The position numbers were made by a program, and so were the translations under genes. A stretch of DNA of 64,000 nt, from the NCBI RefSeq assembly GCF_039941015.1, contig NZ_JBDVFI010000052.1; one strand, 5' to 3'. Positions 26,006 through 34,660 of the stretch are shown here, piece after piece (position 1 is the stretch's first letter; every line of letters starts with the position of its first letter). The stretch is from Sedimentitalea sp039941015 (GTDB lineage Bacteria; Pseudomonadota; Alphaproteobacteria; Rhodobacterales; Rhodobacteraceae). Below the pieces are notes generated by a model. It saw only the letters and a list, made by a program, of their open reading frames with translations, was not told the origin of the DNA and did no database searches.

Positions 26006-26944
26006 ATGGCAAAAATGTTAACATCGCATCGACCGGGGCTCGCCGTTTCGCTCAAGCTGTGCGCGATCGGCCTGTTCACGGTCATGGCGGCGCTGATCAA
26101 GGCCACGTCAGCAGAGGTACCGCCGGGTGAAGCGGTGTTTTTCCGATCGTTCTTTGCGATCCCGGTGATCGTCGTATGGCTCGCGGCGCGGGGTGAATTG
26201 CGACACGGGTTGATCACCAAGCAACCGATGGGTCACTTTTGGCGTGGGTTGCTGGGTACGCTGGCAATGGGGCTGACATTTGCAGGGCTGGGTCTTTTGC
26301 CCTTACCCGAGGTGACGGCGATTGGATATGCGACACCGATCTTTACCGTGATCCTTGCCGCCTTGATGCTGGGCGAAACGATCCGCATGGTGCGGATCTC
26401 GGCGGTCCTGATCGGTCTTGTCGGGGTTTTGATCATGGTTTGGCCAAGGCTTGGCGGCGGCGGAAATCTGGAAGACGGAGCAACGCTGGGAGCGATGTTC
26501 ATTCTTGCCGCAACGATCGCGCGTGGCTTTGTGCAGATCCATATCCGCAAGTTGGTACAGACTGAGCATACAGCGGCGATCGTGTTCTATTTCTCGGCGA
26601 CGGCCTCATTCATTTCGCTGATGACATTGCCGTTCGGGTGGGTCGTGCCGCGTGCAGAAACACTCGGCCTGTTGATCTTGGCTGGGGTGGTCGGCGGTAT
26701 TGCTCAGATACTGGTTACCTCGTCCTACCGGTTCGGTGCGGCCTCGATGCTTGCCCCTTATGACTATGCGTCGATGATCTTTGCCATTCTGCTTGGGTAT
26801 TTCTGGTTCGGAGAGCTGCCCACAGCCGTCATGCTGATCGGGGCCGCGTTGGTTGTTGCAGGCAACATTCTGGTGATCTGGCGCGAACACCAGCTTGGTC
26901 TGGAGCGGTCACGAGCACGGGCGGTCTCCGATCCAAAAAGCTGA
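26006..26944 (+). CDS. EamA/DMT-family transporter
   Basis: A 312-residue drug/metabolite transporter with two EamA repeats of five membrane segments each. The first repeat shows the PPGEAVFFRSFFAIPVIVVW segment and PLPEVTAIGYATPIFTVILA; the second has APYDYASMIFAILLGYFWFGELPT. It is an inner-membrane exporter or importer of small metabolites of unknown identity. The ATG at 26006 has GGAAGG upstream. It is 45 bp after the AEC gene and probably on the same transcript. Confidence 0.87.
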   Translation: MAKMLTSHRPGLAVSLKLCAIGLFTVMAALIKATSAEVPPGEAVFFRSFFAIPVIVVWLAARGELRHGLITKQPMGHFWRGLLGTLAMGLTFAGLGLLPLPEVTAIGYATPIFTVILAALMLGETIRMVRISAVLIGLVGVLIMVWPRLGGGGNLEDGATLGAMFILAATIARGFVQIHIRKLVQTEHTAAIVFYFSATASFISLMTLPFGWVVPRAETLGLLILAGVVGGIAQILVTSSYRFGAASMLAPYDYASMIFAILLGYFWFGELPTAVMLIGAALVVAGNILVIWREHQLGLERSRARAVSDPKS

Positions 26945-27136
26945 TGAAAAAGCGCCTCACGATCTTTCACGTCGGCGTGTGCTCTGCGGGTTTCGTCCCT
27001 TCAAACTGATCCGCAAGCGATCTCGCCGCGTATCCCCGGTTATCGCGCATCAGGAAAGCCATGCCTGACTGTCCCTCCACGGGCTTCTGGCTGGCACTAA
27101 CCGGATGTCGCGCCAACTGTCTATGGGGAGATCAGC

Positions 27137-28582
27137 ATGTCATTTCTTAGTTTTCTTTCGGATATCCTGGACCGGTTTTTTCCACCCGCGCCGGAACCCG
27201 AACCAACCTTGTCCATTGGCGAGATTGCGGCCGCGAACGACAACTTTGACATATTGGAGGCCGCGTTGAATGCCGCCGGGCTTGCCGATACTTTTGCCGG
27301 TCCCGGTGACTTTACCGTCTTTGCTCCGACGGATGCGGCCTTTGTCGAATTGGCTTCGAATACGCTGGGACTGGATGTAGCAGGCAAGAGTGAAACCGAG
27401 ATTGCGATGATGCTTGTCGAAACTCTTGGGGTGGGGACATTGACCGACGTTTTGACCTATCATGTGCGGGCCGGGAGTGCCGAAGTCAGCGCGTTGCAGG
27501 CTGAGGGGACGGTCACGACGCTGCTGGGCGCGACGTTCGACGTCAACGGCACAACCCTTGTCGATGTGGACCCGGATGTCGAAAATCCGGATTTCGTTAC
27601 GGGGCTGACCGACATTCAGGCAACCAACGGCATCATTCAGGCCATTGACCGGGTTCTTCTGCCCATCGATGTCGCCGAGGCCATGCAACGTCCGACCATT
27701 GCGGATGTGGCAGGTTCCAATGACAGTTTCGAGGTTCTGAACGCGGCGCTTTCGGCGACGGGGCTTGATGCAGTTGTGGATGATCGCGATGCGTCCTTCA
27801 CCGCGTTCGCGCCCACTGATGAGGCGTTTCGCAAGCTTGCGGACGACCTTGGGCTGGATGTGTCCTCGCTCGCGGATGCGGATATTGCAGGGGCGCTGGT
27901 CACCGCGTTGGGTGCCGAATTGGTCACGGATGTCTTGCTGTATCACGTCAAGATTGGCGGCGCCTCTGTTGCAGAGCTTCAAGGCGCTGGGCTGATCGAC
28001 ACTGCGCTGGACGGTGCGCGTCTTGGCATTGACGGCAACGAACTGATCGACGCTGACCCAGAGATTGCGAACGCCATGTTCATTGACGGGTTGACCGATA
28101 TCACCACGGCAAATGGCGAGATTCAGGCGATTGATCGGGTACTCGTGCCACTTGACCTGGGCGAGCCAGAAGGCGGGGTCATCAAGGGAACGCAGAAAAA
28201 GGATGTGCTGATCGGCAGCGGCGGAGACGACATAATCTTTGGGCGCAAGGGAGCTGACATTATCCTGGGCGGTGATGGTGACGATTACCTCGTCGGCAAT
28301 CGCGGCAAGGATCGGCTGGTGGATGATGCGGGCGACGACCGTTTTGTCGGTGGCCTTGGGGCCGACACGTTCGACTTTACCAACCTGTCCGGTGACAACA
28401 TCGTACGCGATTTCTTCTGGCGCGATGAACTTCTTCTCTCGCGCGATGACTTTGCGACCGAGCAGGATGTGCTTGATGCGGCGACGGTGACCAATCGCGG
28501 CCTGAAAATCGAAGCGGGCGAGGATTCGATCCTGTTGCAATGGGTGCACAAGATCGACGCGGATGATTTCGTACTCGTCTGA
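27137..28582 (+). CDS. Two-domain fasciclin protein with RTX calcium-binding repeats
   Basis: A 481-residue probable extracellular adhesin. Two FAS1 domains are visible, about residues 27-178 and 185-337, each with the FTVFAPTDAAF or FTAFAPTDEAF box and ending NGIIQAIDRVLLP or NGEIQAIDRVLVP. A hemolysin-type block (about 345-395) with GSGGDDIIFG, GGDGDDYLVG and a DRFVGGLGADTFDF repeat binds calcium. There is no Sec signal peptide. The RTX block near the C-terminus suggests type I secretion; no transporter genes are adjacent. GGGGAG precedes the ATG, and a strong terminator follows 14 bp after the stop. Confidence 0.88.
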   Translation: MSFLSFLSDILDRFFPPAPEPEPTLSIGEIAAANDNFDILEAALNAAGLADTFAGPGDFTVFAPTDAAFVELASNTLGLDVAGKSETEIAMMLVETLGVGTLTDVLTYHVRAGSAEVSALQAEGTVTTLLGATFDVNGTTLVDVDPDVENPDFVTGLTDIQATNGIIQAIDRVLLPIDVAEAMQRPTIADVAGSNDSFEVLNAALSATGLDAVVDDRDASFTAFAPTDEAFRKLADDLGLDVSSLADADIAGALVTALGAELVTDVLLYHVKIGGASVAELQGAGLIDTALDGARLGIDGNELIDADPEIANAMFIDGLTDITTANGEIQAIDRVLVPLDLGEPEGGVIKGTQKKDVLIGSGGDDIIFGRKGADIILGGDGDDYLVGNRGKDRLVDDAGDDRFVGGLGADTFDFTNLSGDNIVRDFFWRDELLLSRDDFATEQDVLDAATVTNRGLKIEAGEDSILLQWVHKIDADDFVLV

Positions 28583-28595
28583 TCGGGACGTGATG

Positions 28596-28626
28596 CGGGC
28601 CCCGGACAGATACCGGGGCCCGTTTT
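28596..28626 (+). terminator. Rho-independent terminator of the fasciclin gene
   Basis: A perfect 10-bp stem CGGGCCCCGG (28596-28605) / CCGGGGCCCG (28613-28622) with a 7-nt loop, followed by TTTT. It may also block read-through from the convergent phosphatase gene. Confidence 0.9.
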
Positions 28627-28642
28627 CTGTTCTACAGTGTGA

Positions 28643-30202
28643 TCAGATCGCCGCTTGCATGGGGTCCAGCGTCACTGACCACAGTTCGGTATCCGCCCGG
28701 TCCATCAGGCGAACGGTCATCTGCTGGGTGGCACCATCGATATCGACGAGGCCAAAGAATTGCAGACCGGCGCTCGGCGGTAGGTTGACGCCTTGCTCTT
28801 CGGTCGGTGCCTTGACGAACTTGAGTTCCGGCCCAAAAGTTCCGTCCAGCGCGTTTGGCCCGAATGTACCAGCATGAAGCGGGCCCGACACAAATTCCCA
28901 GAATGGTTCGAAGTCCTGAAACTGCGCCTTGTTCGGGTCATAGTAATGCGCGGCGGTATAGTGCACATCGGCGGTGAACCAGACGGTGTTGGTGATATTC
29001 GCCGTCTTGATAAAGCGCAGCAGTTCCGCAATCTCCATCTCGCGACCCTTGGCGGCGCCGTCATCGGCATTTGCGACGGCCTCGAACTTGGCGTCGCCGT
29101 CGCGCACGACCAGACCGATGGGCATATCCGAGGCGATGACCTTCCAGGTCGCCTGCGACTGGGCCAGCTCACGCTTGAGCCAGGCCATTTGTTCCTGACC
29201 GAGGATGCGGGTCGCGTCGGACTCGCTTTCCTGAACGTTCTCGCTGTTGGCGCCGCGATAGCTGCGCAGGTCAAGGAAGAAAACGTCGAGCATCGGGCCA
29301 TAACCGATCTTGCGATATACGCGACCCGGTTCTTGTGGGGTAAAGCGGATGGGCGACATTTCGTGGAACGCCTGCGCGGCCCGCGATTGCAGCAAGGCGA
29401 CGGACTTTTCGGTATAGCGATCATCTGCGGTCAGGTCCTTGGAAGCGGACCAGTTGTTGACCACCTCGTGATCATCCCATTGGTAGTAGGTCGGGACGAT
29501 GGCGTTCATTTCACACACATGGTCGTCCATCATGTTGTATTTCCACTGACCACGGAATTCGTCGAGCGTTTCCGCAACTTTGCGTTTTTCGTCGATCAGC
29601 ACTGTGTTTTTCCAGATGCTGCCATCGGCGAGGGCAACTTCATCCTCCATGGCGCCGTCCGCATAGATCGTATCGCCTGAATGGATGAAGAAATCGGGTT
29701 GATGTCGTGCCATGGTGGCGTAGGTCGCCATACCGTCCGCATCAATGCCCCAACCCTGACCCGCGGTATCGCCCGACCAGACAAACCGCACATCGCGCCG
29801 TGCCGCAGGGGCTGTGCGAAAGCGGCCAATGATCGGCTCGCTGACGGAATTCATGTCCTGCAGGTCGGCGGCGACAAAGCGGTAAAAGATATCTTGGTCA
29901 GAGGGCAGGCCTTCGACCAGCCTTTTGACCGCCAGATCGCTCGACGGAACCGCGTCGAGTGGTGCCAGGTGGCGTGTATCTGCAAAGCTCTCGGTTGTCG
30001 AAACCTCCATCATGACGCGGGCGGGGCGATCTGTGCGTGTCCAGATCATGCCGCCGGAGAGATCGACATCGCCGGATTGAACACCGTGGGTAAAGATGGG
30101 GCGCGAGGATGCGCGGCTGATCGCGGGCATTGCCAGCGAAGCGGCAAAGGCGGTTCCGCCTGCCAGAACGGCGCGGCGTGATGGTTTGTAAAGACGTGTC
30201 AT
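28643..30202 (-). CDS. PhoD-like alkaline phosphatase D family protein
   Basis: A 519-residue calcium/iron-dependent metallophosphatase of the PhoD family, exported by Tat. The start at 30202 gives the Tat signal KPSRRAVLAGGTAFAASLA. The N-terminal Ig-like domain begins FTHGVQSGDVDLSGGMIWTR. Metal-site motifs are VWSGDTAGQGWGID, FFIHSGDTIYADG, QWDDHEVVNNW, and TADVHYTAAHYY. It would release phosphate from extracellular phosphomono- or diesters. Its start codon and Shine-Dalgarno lie in one arm of a perfect 16-bp inverted repeat, suggesting translational control. No clear Pho box was seen. Confidence 0.9.
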   Translation of the reverse strand: MTRLYKPSRRAVLAGGTAFAASLAMPAISRASSRPIFTHGVQSGDVDLSGGMIWTRTDRPARVMMEVSTTESFADTRHLAPLDAVPSSDLAVKRLVEGLPSDQDIFYRFVAADLQDMNSVSEPIIGRFRTAPAARRDVRFVWSGDTAGQGWGIDADGMATYATMARHQPDFFIHSGDTIYADGAMEDEVALADGSIWKNTVLIDEKRKVAETLDEFRGQWKYNMMDDHVCEMNAIVPTYYQWDDHEVVNNWSASKDLTADDRYTEKSVALLQSRAAQAFHEMSPIRFTPQEPGRVYRKIGYGPMLDVFFLDLRSYRGANSENVQESESDATRILGQEQMAWLKRELAQSQATWKVIASDMPIGLVVRDGDAKFEAVANADDGAAKGREMEIAELLRFIKTANITNTVWFTADVHYTAAHYYDPNKAQFQDFEPFWEFVSGPLHAGTFGPNALDGTFGPELKFVKAPTEEQGVNLPPSAGLQFFGLVDIDGATQQMTVRLMDRADTELWSVTLDPMQAAI

Positions 30203-30251
30203 GGCTGCAATCCTAAATTGGCTAGATAGCGCGAATAGGATTGCAGCCATG
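30200..30251 (-). promoter_or_regulatory. Perfect 16-bp inverted repeat enclosing the phosphatase start codon
   Basis: CATGGCTGCAATCCTA (30200-30215) is perfectly mirrored by TAGGATTGCAGCCATG (30236-30251) across a 20-nt loop. On the minus-strand mRNA the 3' arm contains AGGA plus the start ATG, so folding would hide the ribosome site. The 5' arm contains a second ATG in the same frame (30250), 16 codons upstream. Confidence 0.75.
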
Positions 30252-30283
30252 TAAGAGGCGTTCGGCAGTATCGTAAATTATTC

Positions 30284-30297
30284 GCGACAATTGTCGC
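30284..30297. promoter_or_regulatory. 14-bp perfect palindrome, candidate operator
   Basis: GCGACAATTGTCGC is a perfect palindrome between the end of ilvE and the start of the phosphatase gene, about 80-95 bp upstream of the latter's ATG. It resembles a dimeric repressor site. Which protein binds is unknown. Confidence 0.4.
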
Positions 30298-30316
30298 TAG
30301 GACGACTGCCGGTCGG

Positions 30317-31183
30317 TCAGCTGCGGACCAGTTTTTCGTAGTCTTCCGCGATTTGGCGGGTCAGCGCGCCGACTTCAAAGGTGTAGTCGCCGATTTGACC
30401 CACCGGTGTGACCTCGGCGGCGGTGCCGGTCAGCCAGCATTGCTCGAACCCTTCCAGCTCTTCGGGCATGATATGACGTTCGTGCACAGGGATCTGCCGC
30501 TCCTTGAGCATCTCGATTACCGTTTGCCGGGTCAGACCGTTCAAAAAGCAGTCAGGGTCGGGCGTGTGCACCTCGCCATCCTTGACGAAGAAGATATTGG
30601 CCCCGGTCGCTTCGGCCACATAGCCGCGATAGTCCATGAACAGCGCGTCCGAGCAGCCTTTGGCCTCGGCTTCATGCTTGGAAATCGTGCAGATCATGTA
30701 GAGACCGGCGGCCTTGGCGTGAACCGGGATGGTTTCCGGGCTCGGACGTTTCCATCTGGAGATGTCGAGCTTGGCTCCTTTCATCTTGGCGTCGCCATAA
30801 TAGGCACCCCATTCCCAAGCGGCGATGGCCATCCGCACCGGGTTGCGCGCCGATGCGACACCCATGTCTTCGCCGGCCCCGCGCCAGGCGATCGCACGCA
30901 CATAGGCATCCTTGAGCCCGCTGGCGGTCAGTACTTCTTGCTTGGCGGCTTCTATCTCATCAACGGTGTAGGGGATCTCGAACCCCACCATTTCAGCCGA
31001 TTTCTTCAGGCGTTCGGAATGTTCGCGGGATTTGAAAATGGTGCCGTTGTAGCAGCGTTCCCCTTCAAAAACCGACGACGCATAGTGCAGCGCATGGGTC
31101 AGAATATGTACGTTCGCACCCCGCCAGTCTACCAGCTTACCATCCATCCAGATCTGGCCATCACGATCATCATAACCTGACAT
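30317..31183 (-). CDS. ilvE: Branched-chain amino acid aminotransferase
   Basis: A 288-residue class IV PLP aminotransferase making Val, Leu and Ile from their keto acids with glutamate. The N-terminus SGYDDRDGQIWMDGKLVDW matches Rhodobacter IlvE. HALHYASSVFEGERCY, the lysine region HAKAAGLYM, EATGANIFFVKDGEV and GLTRQTVIEM are family motifs. The start at 31183 is set by AGGAGG at 7-nt spacing; the frame extends 21 codons further but without homologous sequence. Divergent from petP. Confidence 0.94.
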   Translation of the reverse strand: MSGYDDRDGQIWMDGKLVDWRGANVHILTHALHYASSVFEGERCYNGTIFKSREHSERLKKSAEMVGFEIPYTVDEIEAAKQEVLTASGLKDAYVRAIAWRGAGEDMGVASARNPVRMAIAAWEWGAYYGDAKMKGAKLDISRWKRPSPETIPVHAKAAGLYMICTISKHEAEAKGCSDALFMDYRGYVAEATGANIFFVKDGEVHTPDPDCFLNGLTRQTVIEMLKERQIPVHERHIMPEELEGFEQCWLTGTAAEVTPVGQIGDYTFEVGALTRQIAEDYEKLVRS

Positions 31184-31229
31184 TGCGCATCCTCCTGTAC
31201 ATTGGGCGCTTTCCATTTGTTGCGCAATT

Positions 31230-31246
31230 ATGTCCGCATCGGACAT
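31230..31246. promoter_or_regulatory. Dyad in the ilvE-petP divergent promoter region
   Basis: ATGTCC (31230-31235) and GGACAT (31241-31246) form an inverted repeat with a 5-nt spacer, about 50 bp upstream of ilvE and 95 bp upstream of the MarR-type gene. It may be an operator for one of these two genes. Confidence 0.35.
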
Positions 31247-31340
31247 TATATTACGCTAAAATCGCGATTCGATACCTCTTCGCACTTGGAATGTCAACAA
31301 GGCTGACGTATGCTCAAATAAATTAGGGAAGAGGCACATC

Positions 31341-31850
31341 ATGTCTGACGGACGTGCAGCGCAGGTTTACAGCGGCGAAAGCTTGCTGTTCCTGACGGAT
31401 GAGCAGCTGAGACAGGGGATCGAGGCGATGTTCTTCGCCTATCGCGGTTTTACTGCCGACCCTGACCGCATTCTTGGCGAAATGGCCTATGGTCGCGCCC
31501 ATCATCGCGCGGTTCACTTTATCAACCGCGCGCCGGGGACAACGGTCAACAACCTGTTGGCCATTCTGGGTGTTACCAAGCAATCTCTGAACCGGGTGCT
31601 TCGGACGCTGATTTCGGATGGGCTGGTGGAAAGCCGGGTTGGCACTAGCGACAAGCGCGAACGCCATCTTTTCCTGACCGAAACCGGGCTGCAACTGGAA
31701 CAACAGCTGAGCGATGCCCAGCGGGCCAGAATGCGATCAGCCTTTCGCGATGCGGGTCCCGAGGCGGTCGCTGGGTTCAAACAGGTGCTTGAGGCAATGA
31801 TGGATACGGACATGCGCCGTGCTTATGTCAAACTGAGGGATGGTGCGTAA
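31341..31850 (+). CDS. petP: MarR-family regulator PetP
   Basis: A 169-residue winged-helix protein of the MarR family. The DNA-binding part is around residues 55-110 (NNLLAILGVTKQSLNRVLRTLISDGLVESRVGTSDKRERHLFLT). Its stop overlaps the ATG of the response-regulator gene (TAATG). This MarR-OmpR arrangement matches petP-petR of Rhodobacter capsulatus, where both are needed for bc1 complex expression. Here the pair sits about 13 kb from petABC instead of next to it. GGGAAGAGG precedes the start. Confidence 0.85.
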   Translation: MSDGRAAQVYSGESLLFLTDEQLRQGIEAMFFAYRGFTADPDRILGEMAYGRAHHRAVHFINRAPGTTVNNLLAILGVTKQSLNRVLRTLISDGLVESRVGTSDKRERHLFLTETGLQLEQQLSDAQRARMRSAFRDAGPEAVAGFKQVLEAMMDTDMRRAYVKLRDGA

Positions 31851-32551
31851 TGGCTGAACTGGACGCACATCTGCTGATTGTTGATGACGATGAACGTATC
31901 CGGGACCTGTTGCGCAAATTCCTGATGCGGCATGGGTTTCTGGTTACGGCTGCGCGCGATGCAGCACATGCCCGCCGTATCCTTGGCGGGCTGGATTTTG
32001 ACCTGATCGTCATGGATGTGATGATGCCGGGCGAAGACGGGGTGACGCTGACCCGCAGCTTGCGCGAAACACTGGCAACACCGATCCTGTTGCTGACGGC
32101 GCGAGGGGAAACAGAAAGCCGGATTGCGGGCCTTGAGGCAGGTGCAGACGACTATCTGGCAAAACCGTTCGAGCCCAAGGAATTGTTGTTGCGCATCAAT
32201 GCGATCCTGCGGCGGATGCCGGAAACGCCTGCGGGCGATACGGTGCCAAAGATCCTGCATCTTGGACCGATCCGCTACGATATCGAACGGGGCGAAATGT
32301 GGCAGGGTGACGATCTGGTGCGTCTGACTGCAACCGAAAGCCAGTTGATGAAAATCTTTTCATCCTGCCCCGGCGAACCGGTAAGTCGCAACAAGCTGGT
32401 CGAAGATTTGGGCCGTGACAGAGGGCAGGCACAAGAGCGGGCAGTTGATGTTCAGATCACGCGGTTGCGCCGCAAGATCGAAACCGACCCCAAGCAGCCC
32501 CGCTATCTGCAAACCGTACGGGGCGCGGGATATATGCTCGCGCCCGACTAG
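31850..32551 (+). CDS. petR: OmpR-family response regulator PetR
   Basis: A 233-residue two-domain transcription factor. The receiver domain (about 5-120) has the acidic pocket VDDDE (11-15), phospho-acceptor D56 in LIVMDVMMPGEDG, T in LLLTARGE and K in YLAKPFEP. The OmpR winged helix (about 135-230) ends RYLQTVRGAGYML. No histidine kinase is adjacent, as in Rhodobacter capsulatus, where petR lacks a partner kinase gene nearby. Overlaps petP by one base and is surely cotranscribed. Confidence 0.9.
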   Translation: MAELDAHLLIVDDDERIRDLLRKFLMRHGFLVTAARDAAHARRILGGLDFDLIVMDVMMPGEDGVTLTRSLRETLATPILLLTARGETESRIAGLEAGADDYLAKPFEPKELLLRINAILRRMPETPAGDTVPKILHLGPIRYDIERGEMWQGDDLVRLTATESQLMKIFSSCPGEPVSRNKLVEDLGRDRGQAQERAVDVQITRLRRKIETDPKQPRYLQTVRGAGYMLAPD

Positions 32552-32604
32552 GTTACGCCCGAGCGCCAATCGGATCTGAACAAAACGCAAAGAAGGGATC
32601 AGCG

Positions 32605-33531
32605 ATGAAAACTGCGATGCTGACACATGCTGACTGTCTGACACATGTGACGCCCGAGGGGCATCCTGAACGGGTCGCAAGACTGGAGCACGTTCTTCAC
32701 ACGCTAGAGCCGCTGGATGTGAACAGGGTCACGGCCCCGATGGCCGCAGATGACGACATTCTGCGCATTCACCCGCCCAGCTATCTTGGGGAATTGCGTC
32801 GCGCGCTTCCTGCCGAAGGCCAGGTGGCGCTTGACGGCGATACATGGATGTCGCCCGGATCACTGAACGCGGCCTTTCGCGGGGCCGGTGCGGCGGTACG
32901 CGCGGTCGATATGGTTCTCGGTGGAGAGGCACCGAATGCCTTTGCCGCGGTACGCCCCCCCGGGCACCACGCGGAAACGGATACGCCGATGGGGTTCTGC
33001 CTGTTTGGAAACGCGGCCCTGGCGGCGAAACATGCGCTGGATCACCACGGGTTAAGCCGCGTGGCGGTAGTTGATTTCGACGTGCATCACGGCAACGGCA
33101 CCCAAGACCTCTTGTGGGATGAAAAGCGGGCTTTGCTGATCACCAGCCAACAGATTCCGCTGTTTCCGGGCACTGGTCGCGCCGATGAAACCGGGGCTTA
33201 TGACACCATCCTGAATATCCCGCTGCCACCCGGTTCGGATGGCGCGTTGATGCGACAGGAGTATCAGGACAAGGCGTTCCCACGCCTACGAGCGTTCAAG
33301 CCGGAACTGATCATCATCTCGGCAGGGTTTGACGCCCACGCAGATGATCCGCTGGCCAATCTCGAATGGCAGACCCAGGACTTCGCCTGGATCACTGCCG
33401 AGCTTTGCGTATTGGCGGATGAACTTTGTGATGGCCGGGTGGTCTCGACACTGGAGGGCGGATATGATTTGCACGCGCTGTCCGCGTCGGTGCTGGCGCA
33501 TGTGCAGGAACTGATGAAGGCCGCGAAATGA
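32605..33531 (+). CDS. Histone deacetylase-family (acetoin utilization-like) hydrolase
   Basis: A 308-residue zinc hydrolase of the arginase/deacetylase superfamily. Catalytic motifs are RPPGHHAE with the His pair, the zinc ligands in DFDVHHGNGTQ, and ISAGFDAHADDPLANL. GGYDLHALS carries the C-terminal GGY transition-state region. In bacteria such proteins act on acetyl-polyamines, acyl-CoA synthetases or other acylated substrates; the one here is unknown. Its last codon overlaps the xseB start (ATGA), placing it at the head of the xseB-ispA-dxs unit. AAGGGA lies before the ATG. Confidence 0.9.
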   Translation: MKTAMLTHADCLTHVTPEGHPERVARLEHVLHTLEPLDVNRVTAPMAADDDILRIHPPSYLGELRRALPAEGQVALDGDTWMSPGSLNAAFRGAGAAVRAVDMVLGGEAPNAFAAVRPPGHHAETDTPMGFCLFGNAALAAKHALDHHGLSRVAVVDFDVHHGNGTQDLLWDEKRALLITSQQIPLFPGTGRADETGAYDTILNIPLPPGSDGALMRQEYQDKAFPRLRAFKPELIIISAGFDAHADDPLANLEWQTQDFAWITAELCVLADELCDGRVVSTLEGGYDLHALSASVLAHVQELMKAAK

Positions 33532-33770
33532 CCGATACCCCCGTTGCAGAGATGAGTTTTGAGCAGGCGATGAAAGAGCTTGAGTCGGTGGTTGACCGGT
33601 TGGAGCACGGAGACGTGCCACTGGACGATTCGATCACGCTCTATGAACGGGGCGCGGCGCTGAAAAAACGCTGCGAAGAAGAATTGAAACGGGCCGAAGA
33701 AAAAGTTGCCGCGATCAAGTTGGATAGTGACGGCAACCCGACAGGCACAGCCCCGGTCGACCCCCAATAG
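33528..33770 (+). CDS. xseB: Exodeoxyribonuclease VII small subunit
   Basis: An 80-residue helical protein partnering XseA in exonuclease VII, which degrades single-stranded DNA in both directions. The hallmark MSFEQAMKELESVVDRLEHGDVPLDDSITLYERGAALKKRCEEEL is present almost in full. Overlaps the deacetylase-like gene by 4 nt and abuts ispA with no gap, consistent with the conserved xseB-ispA-dxs linkage. xseA is not in the window. Confidence 0.95.
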   Translation: MTDTPVAEMSFEQAMKELESVVDRLEHGDVPLDDSITLYERGAALKKRCEEELKRAEEKVAAIKLDSDGNPTGTAPVDPQ

Positions 33771-34637
33771 ATGTTTCCGCAACGACTGGCGGAGGCCGCT
33801 GAGCGGATCCAGACTCATTTCGATGACGTGCTTAGTGCGTTTGAACCGGTTCCGGTGGTTCAGGCGATGGGCTATGCCACGCAAGGCGGCAAACGGCTGC
33901 GCGGTTTTCTGGTGCTTGAGTCCGCGCGTCTGCATGGCATAGCGGCGGACCGCGCGATCTGGTCTGCGACCGCAATAGAGGCATTGCACGCCTACTCGCT
34001 GGTACATGATGATTTGCCCTGCATGGACGATGACGACCTGCGACGTGGCCGACCGACTGTGCATGTCAAATGGGACGAGGGCGTTGCCGTTCTGGCAGGC
34101 GATGCGTTGCAAACCCTTGCCTTTGAATTGGTTAGCCGCCCAGAGAACGGACAGGCAGAGATACGCGCCGAGTTGACCCTTTCTCTGGCGCGGGCCAGCG
34201 GCGCACAGGGGATGGTTCTGGGCCAGGCGCTCGACATCGCCGCAGAAGCCGCAACCGTGCCGTTGAGCCTTGATCAGATTACCGCTTTGCAGGCGGGCAA
34301 GACCGGTGCGTTGATCGAATGGTCGGCCTGTGCCGGTGCGCGATTGGCGGAGGCCGACCCTAAACCGTTGCGTCGATATGCCAGCGCGCTTGGACTTGCT
34401 TTTCAGATTGCCGACGACATCTTGGATGTAGAGGGCGACGCAGAGAAGGCGGGCAAGCGCTTGCAGAAGGACGCGGGTGCAAACAAGGCGACCTTCGTGT
34501 CTTTGCTGGGGCTTGATGGCGCCAAGATGCGTGCGACTGAACTGGTCGCGCAGGCCTGCGCTGCTCTGGACCCTTATGGACGCGAGGCTGACACATTGCG
34601 CGCGGCGGCCCGTTTCGTTATTGCGCGGGACAGTTGA
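33771..34637 (+). CDS. ispA: Farnesyl diphosphate synthase (polyprenyl synthetase family)
   Basis: A 288-residue prenyltransferase making geranyl and farnesyl diphosphate from IPP and DMAPP. The first aspartate-rich motif is in LVHDDLPCMDDDDLRRGRP, the second in QIADDILDVEGD, with the lysine/arginine-rich GGKRLRGFLV early. The residues before the first motif (HAYSL) fit a C15-producing enzyme. It starts directly after the xseB stop codon. Followed by dxs on the same strand. Confidence 0.94.
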   Translation: MFPQRLAEAAERIQTHFDDVLSAFEPVPVVQAMGYATQGGKRLRGFLVLESARLHGIAADRAIWSATAIEALHAYSLVHDDLPCMDDDDLRRGRPTVHVKWDEGVAVLAGDALQTLAFELVSRPENGQAEIRAELTLSLARASGAQGMVLGQALDIAAEAATVPLSLDQITALQAGKTGALIEWSACAGARLAEADPKPLRRYASALGLAFQIADDILDVEGDAEKAGKRLQKDAGANKATFVSLLGLDGAKMRATELVAQACAALDPYGREADTLRAAARFVIARDS

Positions 34638-34660
34638 AACAGCCCCGTATGGAGGCGCAG

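Noticed and set aside
26944..27009. 21-codon plus-strand frame (MKKRLTIFHVG...) overlapping the DMT transporter stop
   Set aside because: Too short, without ribosome-site support beyond the overlap and with no recognisable pattern.
27140..28549. Long minus-strand frame opposite the fasciclin gene
   Set aside because: The plus strand has clear FAS1 and RTX domains; the antisense frame shows no domain.
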